Assembly (NCBI GenBank): GCA_009617715.1
Contig: VTFK01000275.1
Location: 558,001-622,000 of the forward strand
Length of the DNA stretch: 64,000 nucleotides
Origin: Plectrocnemia conspersa
Taxonomy: Eukaryota > Arthropoda > Insecta > Trichoptera > Polycentropodidae
Reading direction: 5' to 3'
Below the pieces are notes generated by a model that saw nothing but the letters and a program-made list of their open reading frames with translations, made no database searches and had not been told where the DNA came from. Positions 49,441 through 61,800 of the stretch are shown here, one piece after another. How positions within the stretch are numbered: position 1 is the first letter of the stretch; every line of letters starts with the position of its first letter. The position numbers and the translations under genes were made by a program.

Positions 49441-50999
49441 AATTAAATAATTTGCATACAAAAGTAAACTTGAATTTTTAACTGACATATTTATATTATT
49501 AATAATTTAGTCATTAAATAATAAGTTACATAAAAAACAGATGGTTTAGGTAGGACCCTTGAGGAACCACAAAAAAGTGAAATACTCTTTCAACAATTCG
49601 CCGCCATATGGCGGATGATTTATCCGAGCAAATGAGGTCTGACAATTTTTCTAGAAATCCGTATATACGACGTCTACTTGTATGTACCAGTGAAATAATA
49701 ATATAAATTAGGGTGCATAGCGAAGTTTTTTTATTACATAATAGAATGTTTTATTCCGAAAAAATAGGTTATATAGACTGAATGGAGAAAGTATTGAAAG
49801 ATAAATTTATTTTTTTGAATGATTTTTTTGTAAAATGCATTTTATTTATAGTGGGTTCTCCATTATACTTATGGCTACCTAATCTTTGTTTCAAATTTAT
49901 ACTTTTTTATGAGTTTACGGAACACTTTTGAGACTTCTTGATACAATCTTTTTGATGTATACGATAAATAAAATAAAAAATAATATTTAAAGTCAGTGCT
50001 CCGTGTGATATTTGCCTCGGACCAATTCGACCGCTTCGCACAGAGGTCGCTACGTGTACAATTTAAAATCAGTCATGTTAGTATTGGGTGGGTGTGTCGT
50101 AAATCAGGCGGCAGGGCGGCATAAATCTGTCCCGCGGTCCATCGGGGCCCATCGGGGGCTGCCAGGACCGCCAGGGGGCTCAGCCCCACATGACCGTGCA
50201 GAAAAAAAATACTTACAATTAAAGACGTCCGATTTATCTGCACAAGTACCTACGCGAGTTTAATTGCCCGAACGGTCTCCGTTATTTTTTTGCCTCAGAA
50301 AATACAAATTTAACCCTTTGAAATGCATACATTTTATAAAGGTGTGTATGTTTATTTTTTTTTGTGGGGGCATTTTCGGCGCTCGACGATTTCCCCTGTG
50401 AGCTACGAACGATTTCCCATGAAAGGAGCAATCAACGCCGAATTTGTCACTTGCATTGTCGTTCCAATGGAAAGTTTAAGTAATTTACATTTTTATATTG
50501 TTCGCCGAATGGAATAAAAGTTTTTATCGCGACATTGATTTCTTTACATATCATTAAAAAGACATTTATGGCCTTTATAGTAAATAAACTAATTCTATAA
50601 AATTATCCATCACGGGAAGGACAAATATTTTAATTCATAAAAATGGATTGAAAGTTGTATAATATACATACTTTTATTTCTAAAAAAATGCAGTGTTTCA
50701 TTTAGTGATATTATGTTATATATTATTATATAATAAATGTGCACAATAGCGTTATTTCAATGTACTCTGTATTGATAAAAATACAATAAATAAAAAATAT
50801 ATAAAAAAATATTAACAGGAAGAAATAGTATATTAATGGCTAGAACGCAATGCGAGTACCTGGATAAAAAAATATAATGCCATGTAACATATGGTTAAAA
50901 AGTCAGATAGCTATGCTTATTGAGGAGTTGTCAAATACTTCACACAAAAACTAAGTTATTCCAGAATCTCTGGATTATATATATTTCCTACCAGCAACT
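49441..50999. other. Non-coding stretch
   Basis: No gene was recognised. It contains copy 2 of a dispersed repeat (about 49553-49631) and a GC-rich patch (50000-50520). The forward frame 50012-50263 in that patch is Gly/Pro-rich without a known motif. Confidence 0.45.
49553..49631. repeat. Dispersed repeat, copy 2
   Basis: It shares the 21-mer GTGAAATACTCTTTCAACAAT (49577-49597) and a later TTATCCGAGCA with 34133-34263. Confidence 0.55.
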
Positions 51000-52140
51000 T
51001 TCTTAAGTACACTCATTGGCGTGACTCAAGATAATCATATCCCAGCATACCTTGTAGGAATTTTGTGGGAAATTTTAGAAACATTTTTTAGATCCTTTCT
51101 ATTAATGGTAAGTCGGTGAATTAATTGTCAAAAAGATTAGAATTATCTGCTTCAAACTTCTCTCCGGCTCAATAATTATTGCGCAAATCGTAAGACAATT
51201 CGCAACATCTTAAAGGCATATATTTAATTATGCTGATGGAATCTGTAGTCCTTTTAAAATAGGACCGCCAAATCCGTAACCACTTATGTGCGATATTGGT
51301 ATCCTATTTTAAAATTAAATTTAAGTAGTAATTTTGTTGTAGAAAAAATAATAAATACTATTTTATGCTAAATAGTCACAGATTTTTTTGTAATCACCAA
51401 TAAAATCTATAATAATAAATACTTTAGATCATCAGCGAAAAGTAAGAATTTTGGATTATGAATAACTTTAATTGTATCATTATTAAACATAAGAAACAAT
51501 AATGGGTCGAGATCATCACCTTGTTGCAATGTATTCAGAAGACTTGTATTTCTCTTATTAAACATATTGATAACGATTCAAAAAATTTGAATTAAACTAA
51601 GGTAAAACCCGACCTATATAATATTGCATGAAAAAAAAATATCAAAAGCCTTTTAAAAATCAGTATAGATGACATTTACTTAATTTAAAATATTAAATGT
51701 GTCGAACCCAATTTGTTTATGCAGCTGACAAATCAATATTAATAATATGTTTTTTAATATTTTTAGCATGGCTTATACATTATCAAAAAAAGCTTAAAAA
51801 ATAAAGCATTATATTGTAACGCAATAAAATTTAATTCTTAAAGACATTATATTTAATTTCTTTTAAAGTGTGATAAACTGCAAGAAATATACCGTACACA
51901 AAAATTTAAGATCTAAGGTCTCAACAACAACTTTTTCGAAAAATGATTTACCATTCATTCAAGGCAAGTTATGTGGTATCAAAATTAATTTTGAAACAAA
52001 ACAAATCCATTTACTGACGATAAATTTACTCAAGTGTGTTTTAAAAGCTTAGCAAAAATAATCTGTCCTAAAATCTTACAGAAAATAAGTCTTATTCCAT
52101 AGCTTTGAATGAAAGTACTGATGTTACAGATATGGTGTAA
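51000..52140 (-). pseudogene. Decayed non-LTR retrotransposon reverse transcriptase (Jockey/CR1-like)
   Basis: Read on the minus strand from 52140 downwards, RT blocks appear in the expected order but in changing frames. CNISTFIQSYG (about 52130-52100) resembles the NYRPISNLS...KLFE block. VNVIYTDF with KAFDIFF (about 51682-51635) is the first catalytic aspartate block. LQQGDDLDPLLFLMFNND (about 51530-51480) is the PQGDxLxPLLF block. FLLFADDLKYLL (about 51450-51415) contains the catalytic ADD. Weaker C-terminal similarity continues towards 51170. Stops and frameshifts separate all of these blocks, so the copy is old. Neither an A tail nor a target duplication was found. Confidence 0.8.
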
Positions 52141-52202
52141 CTTCTTTCGAGGATTTGACGAGCTTAATATTACGAAAAAACTGACTTCCCTAGTTACACT
52201 AA

Positions 52203-52752
52203 GGGCCCATACGCACTGTCGGCTAGCCGCCGGCGACTAGCAGCCGCCGGCTCAAAAACGTAGGTAACTAGACTAGGCGGCTAAGCCGAGCGACTCGAGG
52301 TCGGGTAGTACATTCGCGAAAAAATTGCATTATTAATTTTAAAGAGAAATAATATTATTTTAATTTCAATATAATATTCAATTTCCCCGTATGAAATATA
52401 AATGTATATATCTCACACAATTTTTTAGATGCTAAATTCATTAAATAAATCGAGAAGCAAGAAATAATATAATATAATTATACATATTATTTTACAATAT
52501 TTTTTTTTCGTTATCAATATTCATATAAAATTATTGTAAACAATTCGGGATTCAATTTCTACGATGAGCTTTTCTGTGCCGAAGCCATTTTGTGTGAATG
52601 ATGTATAAGTCGCCTCGAAAGTCGCTCCTCGTACGAATGCACTCATCTAAACCCATGCTTTTATAGGTTGGCGCGACAGGCAAGTCGCCTGTGCATCACC
52701 TCTGCGCAGGATCGCGCCTGACGCTCCGGCGACTCAGCGCCTGCGTACCCAT
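52203..52752. mobile_element. GC-ended MITE, unit 1 (lacks its right end)
   Basis: It begins GGGCCCATACGCACTGTCGG directly after TAA (52200-52202). It continues through a GC-rich subterminal part (GGCTAGCCGCCGGCGACTAG) and an AT-rich middle to a second GC-rich part (CAAGTCGCCTGTGCATCACC). It stops at CCCATTTA, where unit 2 begins. Compared with unit 2 it lacks about 65 bp that form the right terminal inverted repeat. Confidence 0.9.
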
Positions 52753-52755
52753 TTA

Positions 52756-53395
52756 GGGCCCATACGCACTGTCGGCTAGCCGCCGGCGACTAGCGGCCGC
52801 CGGCTCAAAAACGTAGGTAACTAGACTAGGCGGCTAAGCCGAGCGACTCGAGGTCGGGTAGTACATTCGCGAAGAAATTGCAATATTAATTTTAAAGAGA
52901 AAAAAATATTATTTTAATTTCAATATAATATTGAATTTCCCCATATGAAACGCTTTTGGTTTCCCAAATGCAATTATAAATGTACTTGTATTATGTTAAT
53001 AAAATTAATTTAAATCGAGAAGCAAGAAATAATATAAAATAATTATACATATTATTTCACAATTTTTTTTTTTTGTTATCAATATTCATATAAAATTATT
53101 GTAAACGATTCGGGATTCAATTTCTACGATGAGCGTTTCTGTGTCGAAGCCATTTTTTGTGAATGATGTATAAGTCGCCTCGAAAGTCGCTCCTCGTGCG
53201 AATGCACTCATCTAAACCCATGCTTTTATAGGTTGCCGCGACAGGCAAGTCGCCTGTGCATCACCTCTGCGCAGGATCGCGCCTGACGCTCCGGCGACTC
53301 GGCGCCTGCGTGCGTATGCACCCATTTAAAACCATATAAAGTACAGTCGCCGGGCGGCTAGTCGTCGGCGGCTAGCCGACAGTGCGTATGGACCC
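52756..53395. mobile_element. GC-ended MITE, unit 2 (complete)
   Basis: This is a 640-bp element with terminal inverted repeats. The left end is GGGCCCATACGCACTGTCGG; the right end, read inward, is GGGTCCATACGCACTGTCGG, and pairing continues through GCTAGCCGCCG. It is followed by TAA (53396-53398) and preceded by TTA (52753-52755). A 3-bp TWA target is typical of PIF/Harbinger elements, so I lean to that class; no transposase is present. The body is about 93-95% identical to unit 1 by eye. Confidence 0.88.
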
Positions 53396-53699
53396 TAAGA
53401 GGTGTGTTTTTTAACAAATTTGTACTAAGAATAAATAGGTTTGCTTATCCATCGCATTTTTTATATAGTAATTGATGTTTGGATAAAGAAAAGATTTACG
53501 AAACTAGTTGATAACGATGCAACAATAATCGATAATTTCCTACATTCAACATCAATAAAGCGACGGTAAAAATGGACAATTATAAACATCGTCATTAACA
53601 AAAGGATCATTATTTTGAAGTTTCTAAATCCTCTGAAAACTAACTTCGGAGATACTATGTACTATACTGCAGAAAAGTAAAAGGAAAACTTGCAATTTA

Positions 53700-54416
53700 A
53701 TCTGAAAATGGCTGATTTAACATTTCTAGTATATCATATATCACTGCCCATTTAAAATAATATAAATGAAAATCAGTCTTTAGATTAAATGTTTGAAACT
53801 GCGTCGGAATTTGAAATTAAACCTAAACTGTTTCTATCTGAGAATAAGAACAGTTACCAAATTTATTTTGAAACACTGTCAGAACAAATTCACGCAAATA
53901 GCAAAAAATATGCGGGTTCAATTGCTATTTTATTGCATGACTTTGAGAGTAGATTTTAAAATTTCACGAAACAGCATCTGCATTTTAGTAGATTTGCTAC
54001 ACTATTCTTGGTTGAGATCGATACGTTGCCTACGAACTTGCAAATATTATGTAAGGATTTGAAATCATATATGTAATTTTAAGAATTATTTATTTTAGTG
54101 TTTATATAAGTATAATAAAAAATACCCTGCATTATAAGAATATGCCTCTTTTGAAGAGTAAGTACTTTCATTTTTTCGCCGTATTTTTTGCCGTACATTT
54201 TTAAAATACTCTTTGCATTACTATTTTCATTATTAAACCAAACATTGAGTCACTGATATCGAAAAAAAGCTCAGAGCTTATTAAGAATAATGTAATTATT
54301 TCTAGTGTAAGAAGTAATATTGTAATTGCTAATTTATGTTATACTGTATAAAATAATGATTAAATTCTATATGCGGCTCTGTGACCCAGAATATCCTGAA
54401 TGTTTGACACCCCTAG
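53700..54416 (+). pseudogene. hAT transposase 3' remnant with terminal sequence
   Basis: The frame from 53791 reads NSYQIYFETLSEQIHANSKK, then LHDFESRF, KQHLHFSRFATLF, LVEIDTLPTNLQILCKDL. This matches the order of conserved blocks before the dimerisation domain in GTF2IRD2/ZBED5-like hAT proteins (FENRF, FxxFxxPF, LQ.E.I.LQ). A stop at about 53957 and frame changes follow. Weak dimerisation-domain traces run to 54340. The end at 54403-54416 reads TTTGACACCCCTAG, the inverse of the common hAT terminus (T/C)AGGGGTGTCAAA. The 5' end is not recognisable. Confidence 0.72.
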
Positions 54417-56741
54417 TCTATATTCAAATTCTTCGTCACAAAATAAAAAAAATAGATTTATTTGCATATTTTACTTATAAAATATAATTTTTTTTTTTAT
54501 ATGTTAGATATAAAGTCTAAAATTCAATCATTCATCACTTTGAAAATATTTAAGTGCACTTACAAACAGCTATTTTGAATTAAAAAATAGAGATCCATTT
54601 TTATGCACAAAAATATATTTCTAAAGACAGAAACAGTAGCATTATATCGAAAAAATATTTTAGTTACTAAAATATGTTTTAATTTAATTAACCATATACC
54701 AAAATCTATTATGTAGTATATTCTTTTTGACTTCGTTTATATGTATCAACAAAAAATATGTATATAAGGGCAACGAACTTTTTAACTTTCCTGCATCGAA
54801 AATTTAACCATATACAGAGATTATAAATTATTAACAATATTTAAAAATATATACCTTACAGATTACATTGATTGTAAATATGCCTAACCATAGTTTTAGC
54901 TGTAATTCTGAACAAAATAATAATTATTAATTTACTACTGTAGCGAATGCAATTTACCCATATTTGATTAAGAAATTTAAGAACAGGTTCGGCTGTCCTG
55001 ATTTTGAATTTAGCCGTACATCTAAAAACATAATTTTATTTTGATAAGGAATGCATACATTATATTAATAAAGATAAGATTATAAATCACCATATTACAA
55101 AGTTTGATTACACCTGAAAGTGTAAAGAATGTCCATAAAAGAATGCATCTGCGAGGCAGGACACGTGCTTTACACACGAACGATCACGGTAGTTCATCAC
55201 GGCACCCCGCCTTGTTATCGGACCTCTGGTGTCCTCTTCCTACCGATCCAATCCGAATCTCTGGACAACCCAGCGGCCAAACAAACACGCTGACCGAAAG
55301 GAAACTATGACTAGCATATTGCAATTGCAATCGGGCGCATATTGCACTGCGGCGATATTGCACTCACTGTCCTTATCGGCTCTGGCAGAAATCCACTCGG
55401 ACGCATCTTGCATGGCAATAATCGGTTTAAAACGTAAACAACTGGATGTAAATAAAAGGTCGGGGTCGTTGTAGAGCGGTAATCTCTGCGAGTGGCGAAG
55501 GGCAAGCGGCGAACCCTTGACTGAATCGGCGAGATGGATTATTAATTATGTCGTGCACACACTCACAATGCGAATGTATTATGCAGAAAGTGTGAGTGTA
55601 CATTTTGTGGCATGAGAATTCTACAAGTGTTCATACATATTAAAATTTATTATGCCTATTGTGAGTATAGGATGCCGTATCAAATCAGTGTAATAAATAA
55701 TAATAATAATATTTAGATACATATTTTTATAAATATTTTTCTTAAATTTAAACAACACTTTTCATAATACTGGAATTTTAGATATTTATAGATATAACAC
55801 AAAGATAAATTAATTGCTCTGAAATGTTTTAATGATACATATAAATAAATTTATTTATTTATTTACAAAACTTCATAATTTTTTTATGAGCATATAAACA
55901 TCTACGTAAGTATTAGTTTCGCTTAATTTTTTTTTAATTAAATATAATTGTGATTATCTTAAAAATAATTTAGTAACGTAAATTTGTTTATTGTTATTAT
56001 TTGTTAATTGTTGTAAATGTTCCCAAAATAAACATGATGTATAGCCCTATGTACAACACACTACACACAATCATATGTAGTGTGTACGTATATTATGTTT
56101 ATATACGGTTTTAGTGTTTATTATATATTTATGTATTCAGGATTAGAAGATATTATGTGCGGGAAAATAGACAGGTGCTTTCTACTCTATATTTGTATAA
56201 TTCACTTGTAAATATATTTGCTCTTCAATAATAATTTTATAGAATAATGTTTTGGCTTTGAATATACAAAGCTATTGTGACGAACGGTAAAAAAATAGAT
56301 TTTTGAGGAGTAATATAAATAAAATGAAAATTTCTATTATGCTTACAACACTAGTTTTTCTGTTTCATTAATGAGTATCTTTGTAAGTTATATATTATCA
56401 TGGTTGAGACACTATAAATTAAAAATTTAAACCGCCTGCAGCGAAAACACGAATCCCTAGAAGTCAGTGTAATTATGGGATTAAACACATGTTTGCCTTT
56501 AAGTGAGTTAACCACATGTTTAATGCGTTAATAATAAACCGTTTTTAAATGCCAGATTTTTGTGAATCCAAATTATTTAGGATCATAAAGCTACTAAACA
56601 TAGTTTGTGCTTCGGTAACTCACTTAGATTTTATATATTTACAATAAATAATTCAACTGAACAACTGTCAGTAAGCTTTTAAGTAAGGATACTTAATCCA
56701 GAGCTGACAATCGCAATCATGCAGTGATTATCCAGCTAATA
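54417..56741. other. Non-coding stretch
   Basis: No gene was recognised. The patch 55130-55560 is GC-richer, with overlapping frames on both strands but no known motif. A near-palindrome lies at about 56051-56087 (arms near CACACTACA / TGTAGTGTG). Confidence 0.45.
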
Positions 56742-56743
56742 TA

Positions 56744-57711
56744 TTAGGCAAAGCGGAAAGAAATTACGTTTTTTTGTGATCTCTTTTGAAGTCAGTTTAC
56801 GCTTGTTTGCCATTGCGTAATTACGTCAATATTGTTATTATTTTGAAGCTTTGTTCATCCTGCAACGGTTTTCATTTTTTTTACCAGAGATCGACAAGAT
56901 GCAATTGCGATGTGTTTTGTTGTTTTTATTTGACAAGGGGTTAAAACCCACAGAAGCTACTAAGAGTGTTTGTAAGACTTACAGCGATATTTTGAAAGTT
57001 CTTAAATGTCAACGTTGGTTTAAACAATTTAAAAACGGCAACAGGAATTTTAAAAACAAACCGAAATCAGGAAGACCTTAAAAAATCGATAATGAAGTGC
57101 TGAAATCCTTAGTGGAAGCAGATTCACGTAAAACGATTAAGAAATTATTTCAAGACATCGGCTGTCCCTGGTCAACTGTATAAAAAGCATAGGCAAAGAG
57201 TTTGGGTTCCGCACAATTTGTCGCAGTCGGCCTTGGTTCAACGAGTGACCATTTGTTCTTCACTGCTTAGCAGGTATGAAACCGATCCGTTTTTACGAAG
57301 AATTGTCACTGGAGACGAGAAATGGATCCTGTACAACAGTCCAAAAAACAAAAACAGTGGCTTTCTAAAGGAGAAACACCACTTGCGACCCCTTGACCGT
57401 GCTTAACATTGAAAAAAGTTTTGTTGCTTCATCTACTTTACTCCCCCGATATTGCACCCTCCGATTATCATTTATTTTGAAGCATAGAACATTCGCTTAG
57501 AAACAAAAAATTCACCTCCGAAAACACTTGGATGCAGTTTCTGAATCAAAGGAACCAATTTTCTTCAAAAAAGGCGTCGAAAAGTTACCCAAATTGTGGA
57601 AATATATAATAGAAAATAAAGTAAATTATTTATCGAAATGAATAACATGTATTTTCAAATAAATTTTTCTTCAGTTATAAAAAAACGTCATTTCTTTTCG
57701 CTTTACCGTAA
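56744..57711 (+). mobile_element. mariner element with internal deletion (968 bp)
   Basis: The left end TTAGGCAAAGCGGAAAG and the right end, read inward, TTACGGTAAAGCGAAAAG continue as AAAT(T/G)ACGTTTTTTT on both sides, giving about 33-bp inverted repeats. The TA dinucleotides at 56742-56743 and 57712-57713 are the expected target duplication. Complete mariners are about 1.3 kb, so roughly 300 bp is missing, consistent with the gap seen in the transposase. Confidence 0.94.
56899..57641 (+). pseudogene. mariner transposase pseudogene
   Basis: The protein would cut and paste the element at TA sites. Reading from ATG 56899, the N-terminal DNA-binding region shows LRCVLLFLFDKGLKPTEATK, CQRWFKQF and NKPKSGRP, then a TAA at 57079-57081. 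A second helix-turn-helix region follows (LVEADSRKTIKKL). The linker signature WVPHNLS (near 57210) is present. The first catalytic aspartate is in IVTGDEKWILY (near 57305-57335). The segment that should hold the second aspartate (DNARPH type) is deleted. The last one survives in YSPDIAPSDYHLF (near 57440-57477). Several frame changes and stops make it non-functional. Confidence 0.92.
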
Positions 57712-57713
57712 TA

Positions 57714-58019
57714 CTCGTTTCTTAGAACAGCGAAATAGATATACGCCTTTAGAAAGTGACATTTAATATATCCGTGACTGTTTCGCAACAAAGAAATATG
57801 CTCTTAATGACGGAGAATATTTACAGCAAGAACAAAACTCGTGTTATTTTTTCTGGTCGTAACGAGGGCTTTTGTGTGGTACATCTTTTACGCTATTGTA
57901 TTATTTTCTTGTTGATGGATGATCATTTTGGTTACAATAAATTAACGTGAGTTTTGAGAATAAGATCCCTACAAACGTGGGTATATGTGTGTGGTCAACA
58001 CAAATTTATTTCAAAAAAT
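57714..58019. other. Spacer between two mariner copies
   Basis: About 300 bp without recognised features. The open frame 57756-57950 shows no known motif. Confidence 0.45.
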
Positions 58020-58880
58020 GGAAATTACGGATATTAAAAATATTTGTGAAGTCGTAGGTGATTTATTAAATATCGCTAAATGTCAAAGGCTGTTTAAAAA
58101 AATTCGAATGTAATAATACTTTATCAAGAATAGTCCTGGATGAGGAAACAAGCAAAGATAATGAAATGGATGCAGAAATGTAAAGCAAATCCTATTCAAA
58201 CTATTTTTCAGCTGACCGAATAACTAAACCAATCTGATTCATCAGTGAATAGAAACATTAAGAAGATTGGGACGGTTTGAGGACAAGGTGTATGGATTTC
58301 ATACGGAACTTATCCACATATCCCTATAGATTTTTGGTCTTGAAGCTGCTCGTCTTTCCTTGTTCAATTGATAACCGCAGATGAAAAATGGGTGTTGAAC
58401 GACAACAAGTGTCATAGAAGGGAATGGTTATCCAAATATCAAGTAGTACCTTGCTCGAAGCCCGGGCTCACTTTAAAAAAATATTTTGTGTGTATGATGA
58501 GATTGCAAAGGGATTATGAAACTCTTAAACTCAGTTCAAAAAATAACAGCAAGCTTATATTGTTTTTAAATGGATCATTTGCATCAGGAAGTAAAAAAAG
58601 CCTGCACTCAACAAAAGTTCGATAGCTTTACTACAATCGGGCAAAATTCTCGAATTAATGTAAGAATTTTTCTGGGAGGATTTTTCTAATCTTGTTTTTT
58701 TTCCATACCTCGCTCCTTCTGACTACCATTTATTTCGATCAATATAAAAATTTCTAGACCTAAAAAAATTAAAATACAGAAGAGTCTGTAAAGATCAAAG
58801 CTTAAGTCCTCAAAATTTTATGCTAACTCTATTAAAAAATGACCAAAAAATGGAAGAAGGCTATATCTAAAAAAAAATTG
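58020..58880 (+). pseudogene. Second mariner transposase, more decayed
   Basis: Same orientation as the first copy and clearly a different lineage. N-terminal traces: EITDIKNICEVVGDLLNIAK and CQRLFKK. The middle is broken by stops. The clean frame 58368-58625 includes ITADEKWVL (usually TGDEKW; the residue before D is Ala here), REWLSKYQVVPCSKPGL and LKKYFVCMM, which match the QWL...KPGL..KKVLLC(V/I)W stretch. Near 58710-58745 a segment reads PYLAPSDYHLFRSI, the final catalytic region. The second aspartate region is not recognisable. No inverted repeats were identified. Confidence 0.85.
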
Positions 58881-61800
58881 TAGTATGTGGACTAATAAAT
58901 CATTAGCTACTGTTACATATATTTATATAATAAGGGGCTAATATAATAAATCATGAGTCATTACATTCTCAATATAACTTAAACACAGAGTGACGTCATT
59001 GCGAATGCGTTTACTCCTACTTTTAGTAATATATATAGTGTATATCAAACTTAAGGATCCATATTATACAATATCAATACGATATTAATAATAATTAGTA
59101 AGAGTACAAACAAAACTCGGTCTACAAAAATCGTTGTAAAAAATGTCACTGAGGCATTTAGTCGTCGTAGGTGAGTGCCACCTCCACCCTATCCTAAAGG
59201 ATATTTGCATACATTTCGGAGGAGCGTTTGAGATTGTATTCCGTCCGCATTTGCACACCCTTATCTGTCGCCACCCGCTCGCCCCCCGCTAATGGATTTC
59301 GCGGACGCCATTGTATATAAGCCGCACCAGGTGTCGCCGTACGTTCGCGAATGCTTTATCGGACGATTATTTTCAATTATTTACCGAGAAACAGAGGCGC
59401 AGGTCTTTGAAAACCCGTCGAGGCATTAAATTTGGATCGAGTTTCAAAAAGTGAAAGACGCGGTCGGAGCGCTAACACGTTCGCGTCTATAGATTAGGCA
59501 ACGCACGCGTTTAATTAAATCGACGGCTACCATTTAATGCGTTTACGTGTTTTCCGAAATGGTTTTTGGATGCTAACAGGAGGTTGGGGTATGTTTTATT
59601 GGAGTCGGGTTTAACAAGGAATCTGGTGAAAATAGTCGCAGTGTAAAAAAACGAATTGTATAAGTTAACGAGGTAAACACATTTTGTTATTATTTTATTT
59701 GTGAAGATTTACAGTTCAACGGCAATGCAATACTTGACAACAATGAACACTTTATTGCCCACATTTTATTATATTTATGATAAGAAAGTATCACTGATAG
59801 TTCTATGATGATAACAGTTTACGAAGCACGCCGCTGTGGTCAACAAGACGTATTGCTTTCGTTGTATTCAAGAGTCTCTCCCAGTTTGCCTCGAATGGCG
59901 TCTCCCTTTGTCAGTCTCTGCTCATCTGCCGATGTGACAAACGTCTTTGAATCAACTTTGCCGAATCACAGATGAAGATGTTGGTGGACCAGTTGCATCA
60001 TTTTCTGGTCTCAATAACGAAATATGTTTACGCCTTGACGTGAAACCGCAAAGCGGCCATTTCCGATTTTTTTTATTAAAATGAGCCAATGACAATAGAG
60101 TTTTTGCTTAGGATAGACGCATTGTTTATTGCACAAAAGTGGTATTCGAGTTGCGTATGAGTGATTAACGCCTTAGGATAAATGTGCTTAATGTAACAAA
60201 TGGTCCGTAAAATCATCCATTTATTACACAATTGTTTAACATTGAGTTTATTTTTTAAACCTTTTGTATTGGCGAGTTGGTATTTCCATGACCTCCAAGT
60301 TAACAATGCAGTTGATTAGAACCCCCACACAGCTCGGAAAGCTGCAATCTTTGAAGACGATAAGGGTTCCTTAAATGCAAGGCGAAAGCACAGACTCGAG
60401 ACAGAGGCATCTGGTGAATATTTAAAATGGCGAAGGCACCAGCCAAAGACAAAAGATAGCAATCTGATGTAGTGCACGCCATCTAAGAAAAAATCTTAGA
60501 ATCGTATGATTTGCCGTTTTTTATTTTTGATAAGGCGTTCCCTCCTTTATATTTTTTAGAAAACAGTCGCTCATTTCATTCTTCTCGAAAATGAAAAAGG
60601 CTTGGAAATTTAATAAAATAATTATGTAATAAAAGCCCGTGAAAATATTAGCCTAGTTTATTGTTTTATATTAATTGTATTACTTTCTAGTTAATATATA
60701 TTCAGTGATTTATATACATATTTATATTTACTCATAAATAAAATATAGTTTGAAACCTTTCAAATATTTTTATACATTCATAAAAAATCATTTTCACGAA
60801 TATATCTTATTATATAAATACCCGACACTGATATCCTTCGCAATGATATGAGATATGGATGGCACTGTTGGTGAACCTGCGCCATAAATATACAAGTAGC
60901 GGTTCCATTTACAATTTTCAGGGGGTAAACCTAATTCGTCTGATAATTTAAACGTGTCGTACATAATATATGCCATTAGTATCGGAGGTGAGTAGGGCCC
61001 GTGACGAACGGAACGGTGGGAAAAGTGAAGGATTATACACGAAGAGCTTCGAAGCAGCCTCTCGCGGTGTGGTATGAATATCTTAAATGATGTCGAAGGA
61101 TCGCATTAGCGGTTACGTGAATTGAAACTAGCAAGGATCTTGGTGACAAGAATGAAAGAGACATATATACATATTTATTGGTTGGATATAAAAAAATAGT
61201 ATTTTAACACATGATGTATACTATGTTTATAAATGCGTGTATAAATTATAGGATTGTTATCTTAACGTAATCCTTAAGGTTCAAACAAATCTAAACTGGG
61301 GTCCCCCTTTTTCTTTGGGTATCGAGTTAAGTAGCCCGAGTATAGCAGGTGCTTGCACCGCTAGTAGCGCAAGGGGTGAATGTTTAAGAGGCACATTAGC
61401 AGAAAAGCTCTTTGGGAAAATCGTCGCCTGCTTAAGATTTGAAACGGAAACGGGGTGCTAAATAGATAGGTCGTACTTCGTCTATCTGATACATCCACCT
61501 GGTTAAAAGGCAGAGAGATAAGCGTAATTGCAATCTGGGGATTTTTTTCTATGGCTGTTGTGCGATTAGCGATTCTAGCAATTTAATTAGCATTTTATTT
61601 TATGTGGTATATAGATTGTGTAACAAAAATACATTGATAATTGTTGATATGGTATGTTTAATAATTTACTAATAATAATAACTATATACAATACATCAAA
61701 AAATATAACAATACCACGAATTCACGAACTTTTAATAATACTGAAAGAATAATAGCATTGAAATTTTATACTACATTTTCATCAAAGAAGAATTCATATG

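Noticed and set aside
52203..53395. Nested insertion of one MITE in another
   Set aside because: The sequence that should follow the insertion point in unit 1 (AAACCATATAAAG) is not found after unit 2, so a dimer fits better.
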